NCBI GenBank assembly: GCA_013359265.1
Contig: JABWCD010000017.1
Coordinates: 1-64,000, forward strand
Source: Candidatus Hydrogenedentota bacterium
GTDB taxonomy: Bacteria; Hydrogenedentota; Hydrogenedentia; Hydrogenedentales; SLHB01
DNA length: 64,000 nt
Reading direction: 5' to 3'
The notes below the pieces were generated by a model that was given only the letters and a program-made list of their open reading frames with translations, did no database searches and was not told the DNA's origin. The translations under genes were made by a program, and so were the position numbers. Shown here one piece after another: positions 1 to 7,869 of the stretch; position 1 is the first letter of the stretch; each line of letters opens with the position of its first letter.

Positions 1-130
1 TCCGTCTGCTGGGTCACCAAAACCTCCGTCCCTCGACTGAATCCAAGCATTATGTTTATCGGCAGTTTCCATAAATGCTTCACTCGGCTAAAGAATTACC
101 GAAATAGCAATTTCGTAACGAGGAAACGTA
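1..130. other. Left-edge non-coding stretch
   Basis: No convincing gene is seen here. The sequence is more AT-rich than the rest of the window. It contains one short hairpin at about 96-118 (arms cgaaat/atttcg around agca, extended by tta/taa with one bulge). No run of T follows the hairpin, so it is not a convincing intrinsic terminator. Confidence 0.5.
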
Positions 131-260
131 GAAAGGAGCACGGGCGTCCCGCCCGTGAGTCTGAGCGCCAGCGTCCCGCCCGTGAGTCTGAATGCCGGCG
201 TCCCGCCTGTGAATTTGAGTACAAACTGCCACTCACGGGCGAGACGCCCGTGCTCCTTTC
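131..260. repeat. Composite repeat with 30-bp inverted ends
   Basis: Positions 131-160 and 231-260 are inverted copies of one 30-bp sequence with a single mismatch. Each arm also holds a short GGGCG/CGCCC palindrome. Between them are two more diverged copies of the core, near 161-187 and 188-214, so the element is a nest of GTCCCGCCCGTGAGT-like units. Its six-frame translations give the Gly-Thr-Pro-Val type runs known from dispersed non-coding repeats in planctomycete-like genomes; that link is from memory. It sits 5 bp beyond the terminase-like stop codon and could act as a transcript end or a mobile repeat. Confidence 0.75.
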
Positions 261-265
261 CAGTG

Positions 266-3109
266 CTACCAATTTTCCGTCGAAAACGTCGCGACCTGGC
301 ACGACGGATAATATCGGACGGTCTCGGACCTGCCGAGCTCCTGCGTATCGAGATAATGCGCCAGCAGCGCGCAGCGGTCCGCGTCGATGATGTGATCGTC
401 GCCTTTCTCGAAGACGATCTGGTTTCGTATTCCGCCCGAATACGTGTGCCCGGCATATTGCGTTTCGCGATCGGCGAGTTGCGGGAACACGATCGTCCGG
501 TCCGCCATCCGGCGTTGCAGCAACTCCGTCATGAACAGCTTGGTCGGACGCCGGTCCGGCGTACCGTCGGGAAATTCGCCCACGTCCATCACGCCGCCAA
601 ACTCGAACGCCATGACTTTGTCGTGCCATTCCACATCGATGTTCTTGAGGTTGTGCGCCACCGCGCTGCCGTTGTTGCCCGCGTCGATACCGATCGCGCG
701 GAAACGATACGCGCGGTCCAACTCTTCGACGATGCGCTGCTGCCGATGGTAATTGACGCCGTGCAAGTTGATGCGCGCAACGTTCACGAGATCGGGCGGC
801 GCGTTCCGGTACACCACAAACTCGGACGGATCGCGCACGTAGCCCAGGTCGCACCCGAGGTAATAGATCCCCTTCGGCACGCCCGTGGGCGCCTCGAAGG
901 GGTCGTGCTCGCCGAGCGACACCTCGAAATACTCGAGCGCGTCGTCCACGCACGCGAGATACGCATTGAGATCGAAGACCGCGTACGCCGGCGAACCGTG
1001 TTGACCCAACACGCGATGAATATACCCAGGCGATTCGCACCCGCCGTACAACAGCGCCAGTTCCGCGTCTTTCTCCGCCGAAAACTCCGGGTTCAACCGC
1101 GACGGCCAGTTGTACTGCTCCGCGTTCCGGTCTGTCGTCATCCGGTGAAACGTGTTGCGCAACCCGTTCGGCACGCCATACACCCAACGCATGCCCCCGG
1201 CGTTCAACGCCTGAAACATTTCCTCCCACGCCGCGTCCGTCATCTCCTGCGCTTCGTCGACGATTTGCCAATCCACGTGCAGCCCCTGGAAATTCATCCC
1301 GTGCGGCCCCGCGATGCGCCCCCACAACACAAACCCGTTCGCAAACCGCAGACACCACGACGGCGTGCGTTTCACATCGACCAGCGTCCCCTTGAACGCG
1401 GGGCTTCGCTCAAACACGCGCACGACGCGGTCCATCAGCGGAAACAAATGGTTCTCGCACTGCGTCGCGATCAGCATCTCCCGATTCGGCATCGCCACCG
1501 ACGCCCACGCCGCGACAATCTCGATCTCCGACGTCTTGCCGACATCGCGTCCATCGCAGTGCACTTTGCGCGGCGCGATCGAATTGAGCGAGTCGTATTG
1601 GTATGGACGAGGGACCCAGGCTTGTCCGCGGCGATTGCGGAAGAAAAACTGGGCGAAGTCGGCTCGCGGGCTGAGGAATCGCGCGTGGGGTGTGGAGGGA
1701 CTCGGGTTTCGTGAATGCAAGGCAGACTTGATGGACGGAGTGGACGATATGGACGTGATGGACGAAATGGACAGGTGCGATCGGGTGGACATGGTGGACG
1801 TGGTGGACCTATTGGGTTGTGAGGTGTTTGGACGAGTTTGGTTTAGAACGTGCGGCATTTGTTGGGACTCCTTGGTGGAGGGTTCGTGCGTGGTCGGGGC
1901 GTGCGCGGCGCCGAGGGGTGGATTCTTGAAGACGCTTTCGGCGTAGGCGCGGATGGGGGTGTTGAGCGGGAAGGCTTCGGGTGGGATTCCGCCGGCAAGA
2001 AAGCGTTCGAGGTAGTCCTTGGGTCCGTTTTTGTATCCGCCAAGGGGGTTATCGGTCCAGGGGTCGGGGGAATCGGGGGCTTCTCCTTTTTCGTCTTCGG
2101 GTAATGGCGGCAGGTGGAGATTGCCGAGTATGTGGGCGGCGAGTTCTTTGGAAACGCTTTGTTTGGCCGGGCGGTAGGATGCGAGGACATGGTCGCGTTC
2201 GGCCTCGGCGAGGGGCTCGTCGAGTTGGATGACGTTGTCAAAGGCCTCGGCCATGTCTACGTCACGGCCTTGGGACCCGGCAAGGATGGCCTGTTGCAGG
2301 TAGGCTTGCGCATGAGGGCGATTGGCCTGCGGCCCGATCTGGGAATCCACGAGGGAATCGGGGTCGATTTCCATGTCGTGCTGCGTTCGTTTGGTGTGGC
2401 GCATGATGCCTTCGGGCGACGGGGGTGCGAAATTGTTTTTTTGGTGAAACAAAGGGGTGCTGAGGGGACAGTGGAGGACGCGTAAGTTGGCCCGGAACTC
2501 TCGCATGAGGCGAATGAACGCCAAGGTGGCGTTGGGGTTAGCGAAGCTGGGGGCTTCGCGGGAACTTGTGCCCGGATCTTGTGACACCCCTCCCCCTGTC
2601 AGGGGGGTGTTGTTGAGGTGTGCGGCGGCGGTGTTGACGAGGACTTGGAGCATTGCGACGTTATGAGCGGCGTGGATTCCCATGGGATTCGGATGAGGCT
2701 GAGTTTCGGCGATGGCCAATGCGTCGGTGACGACTGTGTTGTACTCCATGAGTTGGTAAGGACAGGTGGGCGCTTTTCCCGGCGGCATGGAGGCGATCTC
2801 GGGCGAGGCGCAGGGACAGGATTGCCAGTAGGGACAGCGCGGCGTGCAGGTTCTCAAGCGTCGGGAGTAGAGGCCATGAACGACGGCGTTGCGGTTACCT
2901 TTGGGAGCGCCGATGAGGTCGCAACCTCCGTGGTATTTGCAACGGCCCGTGGGGTGGTCCGAGGTGTTGGTGCAGGGGGTGGCGTCGGGGAGCCGGGCAC
3001 CGCAGATGCGGTGGTTGAGTTCGGATTCTTTTGCGTCGATGGCGGCGATCCAGGTTTCTGACCAGGAGCGTGCGCAGGGGGTGCCGAGGGTGGTGGTTTG
3101 TAGTTGCAT
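266..3109 (-). CDS. Terminase-like fusion: small-subunit-like N-terminus plus large-subunit ATPase/nuclease
   Basis: A 947-residue protein. The N-terminus has Cys/His residues followed by HGG and GAPKGNRNA..HGLYS at about residues 60-80, the signature of phage small-terminase proteins, then a further Cys cluster. The C-terminal half (about 485-947) looks like a large terminase: a Walker-A-like GRDVGKT, a Walker-B-like IVDEAQE, and RNase-H-like nuclease aspartates in GCDLGY, GIDAGNNG and DADRCALL. The large subunit would pump DNA into a capsid and cut it. The two parts are joined by a low-complexity Ser/Thr/Ile-rich linker made by a 9-nt repeat. The ATG at 3109 has an AGGAGG site 10 nt upstream. 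No other phage gene lies in the window, so this is a prophage edge or an isolated relic. It could also be two genes merged by repeat growth. Confidence 0.75.
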   Translation of the reverse strand: MQLQTTTLGTPCARSWSETWIAAIDAKESELNHRICGARLPDATPCTNTSDHPTGRCKYHGGCDLIGAPKGNRNAVVHGLYSRRLRTCTPRCPYWQSCPCASPEIASMPPGKAPTCPYQLMEYNTVVTDALAIAETQPHPNPMGIHAAHNVAMLQVLVNTAAAHLNNTPLTGGGVSQDPGTSSREAPSFANPNATLAFIRLMREFRANLRVLHCPLSTPLFHQKNNFAPPSPEGIMRHTKRTQHDMEIDPDSLVDSQIGPQANRPHAQAYLQQAILAGSQGRDVDMAEAFDNVIQLDEPLAEAERDHVLASYRPAKQSVSKELAAHILGNLHLPPLPEDEKGEAPDSPDPWTDNPLGGYKNGPKDYLERFLAGGIPPEAFPLNTPIRAYAESVFKNPPLGAAHAPTTHEPSTKESQQMPHVLNQTRPNTSQPNRSTTSTMSTRSHLSISSITSISSTPSIKSALHSRNPSPSTPHARFLSPRADFAQFFFRNRRGQAWVPRPYQYDSLNSIAPRKVHCDGRDVGKTSEIEIVAAWASVAMPNREMLIATQCENHLFPLMDRVVRVFERSPAFKGTLVDVKRTPSWCLRFANGFVLWGRIAGPHGMNFQGLHVDWQIVDEAQEMTDAAWEEMFQALNAGGMRWVYGVPNGLRNTFHRMTTDRNAEQYNWPSRLNPEFSAEKDAELALLYGGCESPGYIHRVLGQHGSPAYAVFDLNAYLACVDDALEYFEVSLGEHDPFEAPTGVPKGIYYLGCDLGYVRDPSEFVVYRNAPPDLVNVARINLHGVNYHRQQRIVEELDRAYRFRAIGIDAGNNGSAVAHNLKNIDVEWHDKVMAFEFGGVMDVGEFPDGTPDRRPTKLFMTELLQRRMADRTIVFPQLADRETQYAGHTYSGGIRNQIVFEKGDDHIIDADRCALLAHYLDTQELGRSETVRYYPSCQVATFSTENW
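1732..1812. repeat. 9-nt minisatellite (TGGAC-based) inside the terminase-like gene
   Basis: Nine consecutive 9-nt units start at 1732, 1741, 1750, 1759, 1768, 1777 (degenerate), 1786, 1795 and 1804, nearly all beginning TGGAC. On the coding (minus) strand they spell a tripeptide repeat of the form Ser-(Thr/Ile)-X, nine times. The unit length is a multiple of three, so changes in copy number would lengthen or shorten the linker without breaking the frame. Confidence 0.85.
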
Positions 3110-3119
3110 GACTGAGATT

Positions 3120-3135
3120 CCTCCTATAAAGGAGG
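3120..3135 (-). promoter_or_regulatory. Hairpin that pairs the terminase Shine-Dalgarno site
   Basis: On the minus-strand transcript CCTCCT (3135-3130) can pair perfectly with AGGAGG (3125-3120) across a 4-nt loop. AGGAGG is the ribosome-binding site, 10 nt from the ATG at 3109. The site could therefore be masked in a 6-bp stem. This is visible in the sequence; a regulatory role is inference. Confidence 0.5.
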
Positions 3136-3528
3136 CCCGGGGTGTTGCAGTGTTTGGGGTGGAAAGGGTTTAGGGTGTAGCGGAGGGTCGAGGGTTGGGA
3201 ATCGGGAACCAGGAGGGAAGTGACTGGAGCCAGACGTCCGGTGTCGTGTGCCTGTCGAGGGAGCACTTCGGGAGTGGGGGTGTGCTTCAGCAGAACTGTC
3301 TTGGCTCAGCGGTTTGTGTAGCGCAGGATGGTGCGTGAAGGGCGAATTCGGCGCGGTGAGCATCAGCAAGCCGCGCGCTTGCACATGTTTCAAGAAATCT
3401 CTCGCTTCAGATCTCCCATTATTGTAAGGTATTAGACAAGGGCTGAGGCATGAGACAACGTTTTGTAGCTGCGACACGTGGATCGTGCCTCTTAACAATG
3501 AGGGAGATTCGACGATCACGATTGTTTT

Positions 3529-3557
3529 TTGACTTCTGGGATGAAGATAAAAGATAG
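3529..3557 (+). promoter_or_regulatory. Possible sigma-70 promoter of the nucleotidyltransferase operon
   Basis: TTGACT at 3529-3534 is followed after 17 nt by a poor -10 match, AGATAG (3552-3557), in an AT-rich stretch. The -35 match is good and the -10 is weak. It is the only candidate close to the operon start. Confidence 0.3.
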
Positions 3558-3598
3558 GAAAATTATCAAATTAAGGTGCCATAAACCACTAGTGCTAT

Positions 3599-4789
3599 AT
3601 GAGTAAACGCGATCAGAATCAACCTATGTGCGTCATATTGTCGGGTGGGCAGGCCACGCGAATGCGGCCGATCTCTCTGCTTCGGTCAAAATCAATGCTT
3701 CCCTTCTTGGGGCAACCCTTACTAAGCTATCTGCTTGCCCAACTTCGCGCTGCCAGCTTGACGGATGTTGTGGTGACAGACCGAGGTTTGAATGGAGACA
3801 TCCAGCGCCATTTTCAAGAGGGAGAAGACTATGGAATGAGTCTGTCGTACGCGCCTCCAGCCAAGTGGCACGGCACGGCCGGTACTGTCTTGTCCCTCAT
3901 TCGAGTGTACGAGTCTCTCACGGATCACACGGTAGTTGTTATTTACGGCGACAGCTTGCTCCGAATGGATTTTTCCGCGTTGATCGACTTTCACCGGGCA
4001 AAGCGCTCGAAGTTTACAATTGCATACCATAGACCGCGGCTTGATCGGTTCTTGTTCGAAGGGGATCCCAACGACCAACCACGAACGAATTTCGGAGTGA
4101 TGCAATTGCGGTCTGACGACCGAGTAACTCGTTTTGAGGAAAAGCCACACCTTCACAGAATCCCATTGGAATTCACGAACCCAGTCGCTAGCGCGGCGGT
4201 ATATGTTCTCGAACCGACTGTTTTCCGCGAAGTGCCGCGTTTCGACACGCTGGATTTCGGATTTGATCTCATACCGTGGCTTATCGAACGATCTATGCCC
4301 GTTTACGGTTTCGACATTCTGCCAGGCCACCGTATCGACATTGGCACACTTTCGCACTATTGCACGGCCCAACTCGCAGTCCTCGAGGGGAAGATCAATC
4401 TTGCACGCGATGCTGCATTTGGAACGGCTGGAGTCCAAATTCATCACGGAGCGGTTGTTCATCCAACTGCGCGCTTAGTTCCCCCCGTGTTCGTCGCGGA
4501 AGGCGTGGAGATAGAAGAATCTGCAATGGTCGAGAATTCGATCATTGGGGAAGGTACCCACATTGGTCCACTTTCTCAAGTAAGAAACTCGGTGGTTCTA
4601 GAGGGTGTGTTAGTTGGCGCCAGGGCCATTGTCGATGGCTCAATACTCGCCGAACACTGCGTCGTGAGCCCGGACGCGAACGTTTCTCCTGGAACTGCCG
4701 TAGGTGCGTGGTCACGCATAGGGGGAGGAACCTTCATCCTGCCCGAGGATGCGCAACATGGACTCTTTTATGAAGGAGAATATCGATGA
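3599..4789 (+). CDS. Sugar-phosphate nucleotidyltransferase with left-handed beta-helix tail
   Basis: A 396-residue protein expected to join a sugar phosphate to an NTP, giving an NDP-sugar and pyrophosphate. The N-terminal Rossmann-like domain carries the SGGxxxRxRP loop (about 15-24) with K31 in SKSMLPF, GTAG (92-95) and the metal-binding YGDSL (D118). From about residue 275 hexapeptide-type repeats of a left-handed beta-helix follow, as in mannose-1-phosphate guanylyltransferase and glucose-1-phosphate thymidylyltransferase relatives; the exact sugar and base cannot be told. It overlaps the next gene by ATGA, so the two are translationally coupled. GC content by eye is clearly lower than in flanking genes, suggesting transfer. 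The ATG at 3599 has no good ribosome-binding site; ATG 3626 is an alternative but would cut close to the nucleotide loop. Confidence 0.85.
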   Translation: MSKRDQNQPMCVILSGGQATRMRPISLLRSKSMLPFLGQPLLSYLLAQLRAASLTDVVVTDRGLNGDIQRHFQEGEDYGMSLSYAPPAKWHGTAGTVLSLIRVYESLTDHTVVVIYGDSLLRMDFSALIDFHRAKRSKFTIAYHRPRLDRFLFEGDPNDQPRTNFGVMQLRSDDRVTRFEEKPHLHRIPLEFTNPVASAAVYVLEPTVFREVPRFDTLDFGFDLIPWLIERSMPVYGFDILPGHRIDIGTLSHYCTAQLAVLEGKINLARDAAFGTAGVQIHHGAVVHPTARLVPPVFVAEGVEIEESAMVENSIIGEGTHIGPLSQVRNSVVLEGVLVGARAIVDGSILAEHCVVSPDANVSPGTAVGAWSRIGGGTFILPEDAQHGLFYEGEYR

Positions 4790-6819
4790 GTCATATGATT
4801 TGGGCCGCCGTGTTCGCCTTAGTTTTCCATCCTCCTGTCGAGTTGTGTAAGTGGATATGGAGCGCGGCTTATCTCATTTGGCTAGCTGGGAGAGCGGGGC
4901 TAAAAGGTACTTACGTGCGAAGTGACAAGCACGCACAAAGACTACTGGAAAGGACGTTTAAGGCCCTAATGCCGGGCGACGAGTTGCTAATTGTCGGACG
5001 GACGAATCACGGGCTGCTTCGTCATAATTATCGGCTGTTCGTTCACGCCCTTGCAAAGGGCGCTGTAATCAAAATGCTCATTCTCGATCGCGGCGCTCTT
5101 TCAGGTATTGGTGCTCATTCAAACGTTGACCTACGATCACTCGGCATAAATGACGCTCATTGGGAGCTATCAAAGGACCTAAAGGACGTCGAACTAAACC
5201 TAACCGAACTTCGCAGGGAATGCGAACGTACGGCATGCACAGGATCGATGCTTGTTTACCGCTCAACAGTCGTGGTGCAAAGTAGTGTTGTGATTCACGT
5301 CCCGAAAAATCAAGGCAAGACAATGCACCTAACCTACGATTTCAGTTTTGGAAAGGAACGCAAGTTCATCCAGTACTACGAAAGGAAACATAGTGAAGAC
5401 AAGGTTGAAGTTGACTTCTGTAATAGTTTACGCGAATTCTATCAACAAATGTTCACGCCTGCAGCGGACCGCTCTAAACTCGATCACGAGTTAAGCTACC
5501 AGGCTAAGAACCAAGTCATTGACCAGAATGGGATAGAGGTTGTAGCCGAGGAACTCCAGAAGTACATTGACTCCCACCCACAGAGCGAACCAGTCCGCCA
5601 AAACGGGCTTACGCGAATGGTACCCGCAATACCCCCGATTTTCGAGGCCATCCGCCTGGGCAACCAAGCACCCCCCCCACTGAGTGTTCAACTTGAGTTG
5701 ACGAACAAATGCACTACAGCTTGCAGTCATTGTTACCGCTTCGAAGGTTCCGCGTCAACGAACCAGGACATTCGTTTGGATACTGCAAAGGATTTGCTGT
5801 CACAGTTGGGTGCATTCGGCGTAAGAACTGTAACGTTTTCGGGCGGAGAACCCACCAAACACCATGACTTCTCTCAACTCCTCCTTCACGCTTACACAGA
5901 AGGTTTACTGGTTGGCGTTATTAGTAACGGTGTCGGTCTGAGCGATGATTGCATTGATTGTATTCTTCAATATGCGCGCTGGTTAAGGCTTTCGGTAGAC
6001 GGAAGCTGTCGAGAAGTTTACGGAAGGATACGCAGATCTATCAGTACGAGCAGGGACTCGTATGATGACGTCCAGAACACGATCTTTCGCTTGAAGGCGA
6101 GAGTTGGAACCAACAAGAACTGCCAGCTTGCGATTTGTTACACGATTCAGCGAGCGAATGCGTCGGACGTTCCTGACATGATACGGTGGGCACGCGATTC
6201 CGGCATTCCCGGCGGTGACAAATGCTTGACGTTTAAGTTTGCGCACGGCGAAAATGGGTTTCTGTGCACGGAGGATCAACTAAAATGGCTGTACGAAGAA
6301 GTGTTCGCCAACCCTGACTTTACGACCGCAGCAAATATTCCATACCTGCGCTGGTTCTTGGGCTATCAAACGGAATTGCCAGACCTTATAAAAGGGAGGC
6401 CCACAGAGGGGCTTTATTCGCGACGAAAGACGCGATGCTTTACACCATATTTGTTTGCCTTAGTAGATCCCTCAGGCGATGTCTACCCTTGTTGCTTTCT
6501 GTTTGAAGACAATAAGGGATACGGGGACGACATTAGACGCAGGCGCGCGCAGCATGCTCTTGGAAATATAAATCGCAACTCATTCGAGAATATCTGGCGC
6601 GGCAACGCATACGAGGCGCTTAGAAAAGAACTTAGAGTAGTTTCACCGAGCAGCGAGAAGTTCCGGCCTTGTGGTACGTGCACACGTCATTGTAATCATA
6701 ATGTATGGATGTCGGAGATGTATGAAATGTGCACACAGGTTTCCGCTAGTGGTAGTGCCGACGCGCTTGCTTCGCTTTCGAGACGGTTAGGGAATAGAGC
6801 GGGACCTGTGTGGTTATGA
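4786..6819 (+). CDS. Radical SAM/SPASM protein with N-terminal membrane segment and PLD-like domain
   Basis: A 677-residue protein. Residues 5-38 are hydrophobic and could anchor it in the membrane. Residues about 45-225 resemble the phospholipase-D-like domain without HKD motifs found in sensing or nucleic-acid-linked proteins (VGRTNHGLL, then KGAVIKMLILD). The radical SAM core starts near 300 with C309-x3-C313-x2-C316 for the 4Fe-4S cluster and GGEP at 353-356. The C-terminus is a SPASM-type cysteine set (C551, C569, C570, C629, C632, C636) that would bind further Fe-S clusters, as in peptide- or protein-modifying enzymes. The ATG at 4786 overlaps the nucleotidyltransferase stop and has a strong GAAGGAGA site. 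The substrate is unknown. The three-part architecture is unusual; low GC matches its partner. Confidence 0.85.
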   Translation: MSHMIWAAVFALVFHPPVELCKWIWSAAYLIWLAGRAGLKGTYVRSDKHAQRLLERTFKALMPGDELLIVGRTNHGLLRHNYRLFVHALAKGAVIKMLILDRGALSGIGAHSNVDLRSLGINDAHWELSKDLKDVELNLTELRRECERTACTGSMLVYRSTVVVQSSVVIHVPKNQGKTMHLTYDFSFGKERKFIQYYERKHSEDKVEVDFCNSLREFYQQMFTPAADRSKLDHELSYQAKNQVIDQNGIEVVAEELQKYIDSHPQSEPVRQNGLTRMVPAIPPIFEAIRLGNQAPPPLSVQLELTNKCTTACSHCYRFEGSASTNQDIRLDTAKDLLSQLGAFGVRTVTFSGGEPTKHHDFSQLLLHAYTEGLLVGVISNGVGLSDDCIDCILQYARWLRLSVDGSCREVYGRIRRSISTSRDSYDDVQNTIFRLKARVGTNKNCQLAICYTIQRANASDVPDMIRWARDSGIPGGDKCLTFKFAHGENGFLCTEDQLKWLYEEVFANPDFTTAANIPYLRWFLGYQTELPDLIKGRPTEGLYSRRKTRCFTPYLFALVDPSGDVYPCCFLFEDNKGYGDDIRRRRAQHALGNINRNSFENIWRGNAYEALRKELRVVSPSSEKFRPCGTCTRHCNHNVWMSEMYEMCTQVSASGSADALASLSRRLGNRAGPVWL

Positions 6820-7043
6820 CGCCAAATTCTTGACCCATTGCCCGGGATGTATGTAACTCACATCGTTATTTTGGGTTATTTTGGGTTATTTTGGATCGCA
6901 AGTCCGGACATTGAATGCAAGATTGCGTCCCATCCTTCCCGGATTTCCTTCTCTGCACGGTTGCCTTTCGGCGATTGCGTAATTCGGGGTTCTATGGCGA
7001 GAAGCATACTGTCCACTTCATCCAAACAACTCTCCGAATTCCT
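6820..7043. other. Non-coding stretch with a 10-bp triple repeat
   Basis: The region between the radical SAM stop and the inverted repeat holds no recognisable gene. Three perfect tandem copies of GTTATTTTGG lie at 6865-6894. The remainder is unremarkable. Confidence 0.55.
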
Positions 7044-7084
7044 TACCTTGAAATTTCGATTCATCACATCGAAATTTCAAGGTA
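7044..7084. repeat. Perfect 17-bp inverted repeat, 7-nt loop
   Basis: Positions 7044-7060 and 7068-7084 are exact reverse complements around the loop tcatcac. No U-run follows on either strand, so it does not look like a terminator. Homology to DUF4143 proteins begins within a few bases of its right end, which makes it a candidate recombination or insertion boundary. Confidence 0.8.
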
Positions 7085-7409
7085 CGATCGGCGCGTCATG
7101 GGAAGGGTTTGCAATCGAGCAGGTCCGGTTGGCCTTGCGCGCGGACCGGTCCGAATTTTTTTCTGGTCAACGCACGCCGGAGCGGAACTCGATTTGCTCG
7201 TGGTCCGCGGCCGCGCGCGGCTCGGCTTCGAGATCAAGCGCACGACTGCGCTTCGGGTTACGCCGTCGATGCGGCACGCGCTCGCGGACCTGAAACTCAA
7301 GCGGCTGGATGTTATCCACGCGGGGGACACGACGTTTCCGCTGGCGAAAAACATTCGCGCGGTAGCGTTGTCCAGGCTTCTAACCGATATCAAACCGCTC
7401 GCGACATAG
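7083..7409 (+). pseudogene. Remnant of an AAA/DUF4143-type ATPase (C-terminal part, frameshifted)
   Basis: The sequence first reads GASWEGFAIEQV in one frame, then THAGAELDLLV, EIKRT, TPSMRHALADLKL and FPLAKNIRAV in the next. Together these give the C-terminal nuclease-like DUF4143 segment that normally follows an ATPase domain in proteins of about 380 residues. The frame changes at a run of seven T (7156-7162); eight T would restore it. The ATPase half is absent: similarity stops at the 17-bp inverted repeat. It is therefore truncated as well as frameshifted. A sequencing slip could explain the frameshift but not the missing front. Confidence 0.75.
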
Positions 7410-7869
7410 AGGATCGGTAGGTTTGACCCAAACGACACGGGTGAACAGGAAGGGCGCCGGCAGCCGCATGATCCCGGCAGGACGGTTCAACTATCATCGG
7501 CGGTAATTTTGACGGTGTTGGCGATGGCCGAGGGGTTCGAGGAATAGGGTTCAACAGAGTGGGAATTGGGCATCCTCCTTCGCTCGTTGAGCTTCGGAGG
7601 ACAAGACGGCTATCGGGTTTCGAGAACGGCGCGGAGTTCCCAAATCGATCTCAGATTTAAGATTTCAGATTTCACAACGCGGCGTAGCCGCAACCAAACC
7701 AGCCACGAAAGAACACAAAGAGATTTGAACCACAGATTTCACGGATGCCACAGATCAGTGCCGGAAAATTGCGACAAGAATTCACAAAATCGAATGTGAG
7801 TAGTACAGAACAAGTAACTTCGCCGATTCTGTCGGTGGTGGCGAAATGTATATGGAAGGGAATCATTTA
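7410..7869. repeat. Intergenic mosaic of dispersed repeat fragments
   Basis: No gene is seen. Between about 7650 and 7760 lie, in series, an AGATTTAAGATTTCAGATTT stretch, a GCGGCGTAGCCGC palindrome, a CCACGAAAGAACAC stretch, and a copy of the CACAGATTTCACGGATGCCA type. These motifs recur as non-coding dispersed repeats in many environmental bacterial genomes and often create false ORFs. This identification is from memory of such sequences. Confidence 0.5.

Larger units (their letters stand above)
3110..3598. other. Intergenic region between terminase-like gene and nucleotidyltransferase operon
   Basis: This is the divergent spacer between the terminase-like gene (minus) and the nucleotidyltransferase (plus). 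The first 100 bp are extremely G-rich on the plus strand, with eight runs of three or four G between 3139 and 3206. The last 100 bp turn AT-rich, marking the start of the low-GC segment. A 131-codon open frame on the minus strand (3124-3519) is rich in Pro/His/Ser, has no recognisable domain, and is not called as a gene. Confidence 0.6.

Noticed and set aside
96-1714. Long open frames opposite or beside the terminase-like gene, such as 96-1358 minus and 155-1714 plus
   Set aside because: They are Arg/His/Val-rich shadows of the 947-residue frame, with no domain or ribosome site, as expected in high-GC DNA.
1732-1812. Possible CRISPR-like or iteron array
   Set aside because: Units are only 9 nt, contiguous and without spacers; they are best read as a coding minisatellite.
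3124-3519. 131-codon minus-strand frame upstream of the terminase gene
   Set aside because: Pro/His/Ser-rich composition and G-run derived sequence; no recognisable domain or ribosome site.
7044-7084. Inverted repeat as a rho-independent terminator of the radical SAM operon
   Set aside because: It lies 225 bp past the stop and no U-run follows on either strand.
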